Part shown: positions 52,480-57,550 of the stretch, one piece after another
Numbering within the stretch: the stretch's first letter is position 1
Layout of the letters: the number at the start of each line of letters is the position of its first letter
From: Cyclobacteriaceae bacterium
Lineage (GTDB): Bacteria; Bacteroidota; Bacteroidia; Cytophagales; Cyclobacteriaceae
Assembly (NCBI GenBank): GCA_028285445.1
Contig: JANQPQ010000041.1
Coordinates: 1-57,550 of the forward strand
Direction: 5' to 3'
Length of the DNA: 57,550 bases
Made by a program: the position numbers and the translations under genes
The notes under the pieces: generated by a model
The model's database searches: none
Seen by the model: the letters and a program-made list of their open reading frames with translations, nothing else
Told to the model about the DNA's origin: nothing

Positions 52480-55400
52480 TCAATTCCCCAACAAAGTAAA
52501 GGCGCCCCAATAGTAGGGTTCCGGATATTGCTCTCTTAAGTCTTTTTGAGCCAGGTTAAATGCCTCCCTCTTGTCCCCAGTTTTCATCCAATGGTTATAA
52601 AATCCAGTCATTAACTTTTGAGTAGCGATATCGTCTACAGTCCAAAGGCTCATAATGACTGCCTGAGCACCGGCTGCCAGAAATGCCCGCTGTAGGCCGA
52701 ATACACCTTCCCCATTCTTAACCTCACCGAGCCCAGTCTCACAGGCAGACAGCACTACCAACTCGGTAGTCCTCAAATCCAAGCCCATGGCTTCGTATGC
52801 GGTAAGAACTCCATCTTCACCTTTCTTATCCAGGTCAGGGTCAAAAGCTGCCTGGGCCCCTGCTAGCAATATACCGGAGCGGAATAGTGGATTGCGCGAA
52901 ATGTCAGGGTCGGTCATGTAGGCTGCTCGGCCACCCTCAAGATCGCGCAGCTCGGAGTTCTCCAAAAAGAATCCATGGGTAGCCAGGTGTAGGATTCTTG
53001 GATTGTTGATGGATTTCACCTCTTCCTCCGTAGCGGCTTTACCAGTGTGGATTTCATAACTAACCTTACCACTTTCAAGTATATCGGCAATTTCGCGCAC
53101 TTCCTTCTGTGTACCCGGGAGTTGCGTAATGATGCCATTGCTGAAAAACCGACTGGTAGTATCCGCAGCACCTAGATTTATCCTAAAATCGGAATCCGCT
53201 GTTTCAGAACTGCTATCAGTATTGGACTCCTGGTAGTCGGGATATCCTACCAAAACTACTTTACCCCGGTTTGTGCGGGCCGGTGCTCTTATTATTGATT
53301 TAGTGCTCGACACGATTTCAAAGTCGAACTCATCGGCAAGATATTTTCCTGTTTTGGGGTTGTAAAGGCTAGACAGGCTAATCTTGTTATACACGCCCTC
53401 CGGTGAAAAATATACTTTGCTGATATTTGTTGGCAGCGCCTCTCCGATTCTGCCCCAAAACTTGTCATATGAGATAGTATCTCTCAGTTTGTATTTAATG
53501 CTGTTCTTATAATACCGCAAGTGATTAATGCTGCGGAAGCCTAGCTTCTCAAAGTAGTTATCTTTAGCGGGCGCCTCATCCTCAGTTTGAAGAATGTACG
53601 GAACTCTTGCCAAAATGGGGTGGTCTTTTGAATCCTTGGTAATTATCAGGGCCCAGTAACTCCAATTATCAAAGTCGATTGCGTTGAAGGTTTTCTCCTT
53701 GAGACGAACGATCTCAATTGCGGCTTCATTCTTTTTTAGAGCCTTCTGAACATCCCTCCAGGAAATTGATTGCTGCCGCCCTTCAATGGCCGAGGACTTG
53801 AGAGATACTTGTTTCTCTAGTTCGTTTACCTCCCTTTCCAGTTCAGATAAATTAACATTCTCTTGCTCCAGTTCATGCTGGGAGAGGCTATAAGCACTAC
53901 CCAATGATCTCTTCTTGGAAAGCAACTCGTTGTACAGCACTTGCAAGTCTCTATCATTACTTGATAATATTCGATTCCGTACCTGTTGATTGTTCTGGAA
54001 TAAGATTCCCTTGGTTTCTAATTGATAGTTATACACATCACTTAAAATACCGGGAGAAGACTGATACCTTGAATAAGCGAAGCTGTTGAAGTTATCTATG
54101 TATTTACGAAACAGGGAATAGAACGACAGTTTCTCCTGCTCGCTCATATAGTCAAACTGTTCGTGCAAAAGATCTAATGATGTCTGCAAGACTTCCTTAA
54201 ACAGAGCTTCCGCTTTGTTTAATCGGTCAAGCAAAGTGCTTTCTTGTTCTTTGCTTCCCCGCATAAACAAACCGCTGGCAACATAAGCTTGTGCTCCCTT
54301 GTTCAGGGTGAAAATATATTTTGCATTTCTTCGGTTAACTGCGCTACGCATAATTGAAATTGCTTCTTCAAGTAATACTATACTCTCTTCCATTTTCGAC
54401 GTACGATGTAGCAACTCTGCCCTACCCACCAAGGCCTGAGCATAATCAGGATGCCTCTTTCCAAAAAGGTCTGCCCTGATATCAATAACTTTCTGAAATG
54501 CAGTATCTGCTTCTGATTCTAGAATGTCATACATAAGACTGTAAGCAAGCATATTCATTACAGAGGCATAGTCAGCAGATGTCTCATAACCAACAGCTCT
54601 AAATATCTCGAGAGCTTCAGCAAAATGGCGCCTCGCTTCCTCCCCCCGATTTGAGTAACCCTGCAACAAATTGCCAAGGCCAACCAGCGAGTAAGCATAT
54701 CTAATACTCTTATCCCCGGAAATTCTTTTGCGAATTGCAGCAGATCTGTTGAGATATTCAGCAGCTTTATCTCCTTGCCCCAGAGTGGCAAAGAGGGTAC
54801 CGAGGTTACTAAGGGCGCCGGCAATGTTTAGTGAATCGCCCAAATCCCGGTAGGTTTCTAATGATTGCTGCAATAGCAATTCTACTTCTCCATATTGCTT
54901 TTGGTTGAAATATGCCATGGAGAGAATGTTCTGGGTTCTGGCAATGTTAGACCTGGTTACACTGTCTTGCTCAAATTTGGTGTAGAGGTTTAATGCCCTC
55001 GTGGCAGCATCGGCTGCTTGCTGATATTCCCCCATACCCTCCAATTCTAACGCCAGCTCCACTAAACTGCTGGCGTAAATTCTTTGGTCACCATGCTTCT
55101 TGGAATCCACAACCAAGCCCCGATAGTATGCTGCCGATTTTTGATCTTTGAGATACTTGCTTACAGTACCCAGTGACTCTTGGGCATCTATCAGATTCGG
55201 ATAGTCTTCCAGCTGTTCAAAGTAGGGGATTATAAGCCGGAGATAGTAAGCCGATTGGAGGTATTTGTTTTGCTGAAACAGTTGTAGGGATAGATTTCTA
55301 ATCTTCAGCAAATCTTTAGATACAACTTTACGGCCGGGCACTGCTAAGAAATCTTGCACAGATTGTCTCAGAGAAACTGAATCTGCGAGTTTCACCAAAA

Positions 55401-56235
55401 CCTCCGCACGTTGTATTTGCTTGTTTGCATAATACTCCCAGTCAGGTGGAGTAGATTGCCTGATTACGTTGAGAAGAAGTGAGTAGGTATTCGCTGCAGA
55501 TTGGAGATTCCCCTTACTTTTTTGGCAGCCTGCAATTCGTGAAAGAGACACCTGGTAATTGTCAGTGTCAGTTTGGCGATAAATGTCGGCGGCTATTTGA
55601 AATTGCCTGATGGCCGCATTGTAATCTCCACCATCTCTATATACATCTCCGAGATCGAAAACCAACGACGCATAATTTGGATGCTGCGGCCCGTGCAACT
55701 CCCTTCTCAAATCAACTGCCTTTTGAAAATAGACTAGTGCTTGATCGTAGCGCTTCATACGGTAAAACGACCGGGCCAAAGGCTCGACATTCCCTATTTG
55801 GTCAGCAATGTCAACCCGCAGTTTTACATAGACCCTATGAGCATCCAGCAGGAATATTGCAGCGCTATCATATTGGTTTAACCGGTAATGGGCTTTGCCA
55901 AGGTAATCGGCCGCTTCTGCGTACTCCAGGGTTTCCGCACCAAACAATTCCTTATAACCAGGCACTACCTCTCTAAATACCTGTTTCGATTCCTCATATC
56001 GCCCCTCAAGACTTAGAAAGGCACCAAGCACTCTGGAGCATTGGTAGTATGCCGGCGACTTACCCCCCTGCTCTTCTATAAAATCCCGGGTTTGGTAGGC
56101 TAACCGAATTGCCTTTTCACCATCCCCCTCCTCGTATGCCGTCAGCGCACCACCAATCATTTCAACCCAGTCCTGCGCTGCTACCTTAGGTAGACTTGTC
56201 ACCAGCAACAAAAAGGCTAATAGTACTCGTAGCAT
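52480..56235 (-). CDS. Secreted TPR-CHAT protein (caspase-like protease fold)
   Basis: The 1251-residue protein has a signal peptide (MLRVLLAFLLLVTSLPKVAAQ), then a long array of about a dozen tetratricopeptide repeats (~22-660), a helical linker with coiled coil (~720-850), and a CHAT domain (~860-1251). The caspase-like dyad is intact: His1087 in HLATHGFF and Cys1165 in LSACETGLGE, with SLWTVDD following. CHAT domains are clan CD cysteine proteases; TPRs bind partners. With a signal peptide, it acts outside the cytoplasm, unlike the cytosolic CHAT proteases of CRISPR-linked systems. The likely substrate is unknown. Confidence 0.9.
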   Translation of the reverse strand: MLRVLLAFLLLVTSLPKVAAQDWVEMIGGALTAYEEGDGEKAIRLAYQTRDFIEEQGGKSPAYYQCSRVLGAFLSLEGRYEESKQVFREVVPGYKELFGAETLEYAEAADYLGKAHYRLNQYDSAAIFLLDAHRVYVKLRVDIADQIGNVEPLARSFYRMKRYDQALVYFQKAVDLRRELHGPQHPNYASLVFDLGDVYRDGGDYNAAIRQFQIAADIYRQTDTDNYQVSLSRIAGCQKSKGNLQSAANTYSLLLNVIRQSTPPDWEYYANKQIQRAEVLVKLADSVSLRQSVQDFLAVPGRKVVSKDLLKIRNLSLQLFQQNKYLQSAYYLRLIIPYFEQLEDYPNLIDAQESLGTVSKYLKDQKSAAYYRGLVVDSKKHGDQRIYASSLVELALELEGMGEYQQAADAATRALNLYTKFEQDSVTRSNIARTQNILSMAYFNQKQYGEVELLLQQSLETYRDLGDSLNIAGALSNLGTLFATLGQGDKAAEYLNRSAAIRKRISGDKSIRYAYSLVGLGNLLQGYSNRGEEARRHFAEALEIFRAVGYETSADYASVMNMLAYSLMYDILESEADTAFQKVIDIRADLFGKRHPDYAQALVGRAELLHRTSKMEESIVLLEEAISIMRSAVNRRNAKYIFTLNKGAQAYVASGLFMRGSKEQESTLLDRLNKAEALFKEVLQTSLDLLHEQFDYMSEQEKLSFYSLFRKYIDNFNSFAYSRYQSSPGILSDVYNYQLETKGILFQNNQQVRNRILSSNDRDLQVLYNELLSKKRSLGSAYSLSQHELEQENVNLSELEREVNELEKQVSLKSSAIEGRQQSISWRDVQKALKKNEAAIEIVRLKEKTFNAIDFDNWSYWALIITKDSKDHPILARVPYILQTEDEAPAKDNYFEKLGFRSINHLRYYKNSIKYKLRDTISYDKFWGRIGEALPTNISKVYFSPEGVYNKISLSSLYNPKTGKYLADEFDFEIVSSTKSIIRAPARTNRGKVVLVGYPDYQESNTDSSSETADSDFRINLGAADTTSRFFSNGIITQLPGTQKEVREIADILESGKVSYEIHTGKAATEEEVKSINNPRILHLATHGFFLENSELRDLEGGRAAYMTDPDISRNPLFRSGILLAGAQAAFDPDLDKKGEDGVLTAYEAMGLDLRTTELVVLSACETGLGEVKNGEGVFGLQRAFLAAGAQAVIMSLWTVDDIATQKLMTGFYNHWMKTGDKREAFNLAQKDLREQYPEPYYWGAFTLLGN

Positions 56236-56358
56236 ACCCCCAATTTAACAGAATCATTGCTTCAAGTAAATACTCAATTGCCGTTCTGGCATTTAATAGA
56301 GACTACATGAAAGTTCTGCCTATCTGGTTTTCTTCACAAAACGTTTGATAATTATTTC

Positions 56359-56375
56359 ACTTTGTATTTCAAAGT
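56359..56375. promoter_or_regulatory. Perfect inverted repeat upstream of the beta-lactamase gene
   Basis: ACTTTG-TATTT-CAAAGT is a perfect 6-bp repeat 40 bases before the start codon, in an A/T-rich region that should hold the promoter. It could bind a dimeric repressor. No regulator gene is adjacent. Confidence 0.4.
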
Positions 56376-56415
56376 ACTTTTTATTACTTTAGAAATAGAT
56401 TAATGCACTCAGCTT

Positions 56416-57324
56416 ATGACTCGGAGGAAAAAAGTGTGGCTTGGTATCTTTTCTGCACTGCTACTTGCCGTAGTAGTACTTTTCAACCTTTGGCAATCTG
56501 CCATTGAAAGAAACCGGCAAGTACCGGTCGGTCCGTTCCGCATTGCCGGTAATCTGTACTATGTAGGCACCACCAATGTCACTTCGTTTCTAATTACAGG
56601 GCCTAATGGGCATGTGCTAATAGACGGAGCTTATCCGGAAACTGCTCCCATGATCAAAGAGAGTATTGCGAAGTTGGGGTATAGCATTTCCGATGTTAAG
56701 ATACTGTTGAATTCCCATGCCCATGCGGACCACGCGGGAGGCCTTGCTGAATTAAAGGAAGCGTCTGGTGCAGAGCTTTGGGCCAGTGAAGGAGATGCCG
56801 ATATAATTGAGGCTGGAGGCCGTGGCGATGCTTCTTTTGGCCCTATTAGGTATCTGCAGTTTTTTGGCTTTGGCACTTTTCCCCCGGTTAAGGTTGATAA
56901 TCGTTTCAACGATGGCGATACGATACGGCTTGGGACTTTAGAACTGGTGGGACACGTAACCGCCGGCCACACGCCTGGATGCACTTCCTGGTCATTTCCG
57001 GTCCAGGTGGGCGACTCCACTTTACTGGCTGTTAGTATTGGCAGCCTTACCATACCACCTTTTGCCTCACTTGTTAAGCCCGAAAGCTACCCTGGCATTA
57101 GGCAAGATTACGAGCGTAGTTTTGAACAACTTCGGGCGCTACCGGCAGATATATTCCTGGCATCACATACCAGCTGGTTCCAGTTGCAAAGAAAAATGCA
57201 GCTCATGAAAGGTGCGGAAGATTCAGTTTCCTTCTTTATTGATCCAGATGGTTATCATAAATTTATCAATCGGGAGGAAGAAGATTTCAAGGCTGCTCTC
57301 CAAAAGCAGCAATCTGAGGAATAG
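56416..57324 (+). CDS. Subclass B3-like metallo-beta-lactamase
   Basis: The 302-residue protein has an N-terminal hydrophobic signal or anchor (~7-24) and the metallo-beta-lactamase fold with His101-x-His103-x-Asp105-His106 (NSHAHADHAGG), His185 in TAGHTPGCTSW and His251 in LASHTSW. The GHTPGCTSW motif and the two His sites fit subclass B3, in which these residues hold two zinc ions. B3 enzymes hydrolyse penicillins, cephalosporins and carbapenems, but the same fold includes lactonases and other hydrolases, so resistance is not shown by sequence alone. It is a single gene with its own promoter region. Confidence 0.8.
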   Translation: MTRRKKVWLGIFSALLLAVVVLFNLWQSAIERNRQVPVGPFRIAGNLYYVGTTNVTSFLITGPNGHVLIDGAYPETAPMIKESIAKLGYSISDVKILLNSHAHADHAGGLAELKEASGAELWASEGDADIIEAGGRGDASFGPIRYLQFFGFGTFPPVKVDNRFNDGDTIRLGTLELVGHVTAGHTPGCTSWSFPVQVGDSTLLAVSIGSLTIPPFASLVKPESYPGIRQDYERSFEQLRALPADIFLASHTSWFQLQRKMQLMKGAEDSVSFFIDPDGYHKFINREEEDFKAALQKQQSEE

Positions 57325-57458
57325 TCAGCCATTTTAGGCTGTGCCCCTGTCGGCATCGCAGCTACATAGAAATTCAGCATGTTGTCAATGACAAGGACTG
57401 ATGCCACTGACAAAGCAATTGCATCAGATATTACCTAGATTACGTTGCATTCTTGAGC

Positions 57459-57550
57459 ATGCACCTTCTTTTTAAGCGACATAAGCTTCCCATTTCACTG
57501 CCCTACCTGGCCGCTGGCACCCTTATTTTTATTGTGGTTGTCGTCGTTCA
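57459..57550 (+). CDS. Start of a membrane or secreted protein, cut by window edge
   Basis: ATG 57459 opens a frame that is still open at the end of the window (30 codons). It has a basic start (MHLLFKRHKLPI) and a hydrophobic helix (LAAGTLIFIVVVVV), as expected for a membrane-anchored protein. The rest lies outside. A hairpin CAGCC-ATTTTA-GGCTG (57326-57341) precedes it, just after the beta-lactamase stop. Confidence 0.5.
   Translation, partial: MHLLFKRHKLPISLPYLAAGTLIFIVVVVV

Noticed and set aside
52480-56235. Linking the CHAT protein to a CRISPR-Cas or gasdermin defence system
   Set aside because: No cas gene, CRISPR array or gasdermin-like gene is in the window, and the protein has a signal peptide.
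1-57550. tRNA, rRNA and CRISPR features
   Set aside because: No cloverleaf, rRNA-like sequence or regularly spaced direct repeats were seen by eye; a tRNA scan could overturn this.

Overview
The window looks like a chromosomal segment of a Bacteroidota bacterium, most likely order Cytophagales (Cyclobacteriaceae/Fulvivirga/Roseivirga-like). This rests on gene content, not on a marker gene. The signs are many short SPII lipoproteins and Sec-secreted hypothetical proteins, FtsX-like permeases with an N-terminal prefix domain paired with PadR regulators, AraC regulators with a membrane N-terminus, a carboxypeptidase-regulatory-like domain protein, a Lacal_2735-type small protein, two ExbD proteins, a secreted TPR-CHAT protein, an A/T-rich start context with weak Shine-Dalgarno sequences, and moderate GC (estimated by eye). 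No rRNA, tRNA, CRISPR array, integrase or intact transposase was found.

Layout. Positions 1-6092 (+) hold a tight run: a HAD hydrolase (cut by the window edge), a ketopantoate-reductase-like dehydrogenase, a sulfotransferase-like protein and an HD-domain protein resembling PhnZ-type diiron oxygenases. Small secreted, membrane and hypothetical proteins follow (two SnoaL-like, a DUF2164/DUF6881-like pair) with one decayed stretch. Positions 6183-13617 hold mixed singletons: a DUF457/YdjM-type membrane protein, a barrel-like protein, a membrane AraC regulator followed by a Tat-exported aminotransferase, lipoproteins, and a membrane class III nucleotide cyclase homologue. Positions 13618-14091 are a non-coding, GC-rich island of hairpins and a dispersed-repeat-like sequence. 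Positions 14092-24681 hold catabolic and envelope enzymes: M20 peptidase, SDR-DUF2867, FAS1 lipoprotein, TolB-like propeller, an M2 (ACE-like) peptidase, an atypical pyruvate kinase and an alpha/beta hydrolase. Positions 24882-27376 (-) are the overlapping DUF2157-DUF4401-GDYXXLXY operon.

Positions 27606-42472 (+) are the most structured part. A PadR gene is fused translationally to an FtsX-like permease and an alpha/beta hydrolase; next come an HTH-membrane regulator overlapping a CPBP protease, then an Asp/Glu racemase; then a second PadR gene overlaps three tandem FtsX-like permeases, each start overlapping the previous stop. No ATPase subunit is present. The three tandem permeases share a nucleotide-identical block at the prefix/core junction.

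Positions 42576-57550 hold an RDD protein, an ExbD pair without ExbB, lipoproteins, a CarboxypepD_reg-like protein, a candidate small structured RNA between divergent genes (about 47393-47504), a second membrane AraC regulator, alkaline phosphatase, a lipocalin-like protein, a 1251-residue secreted TPR-CHAT protein with an intact His/Cys dyad, a subclass B3 metallo-beta-lactamase, and the start of one further membrane protein. All functions are read from motifs by eye; no database search was run.
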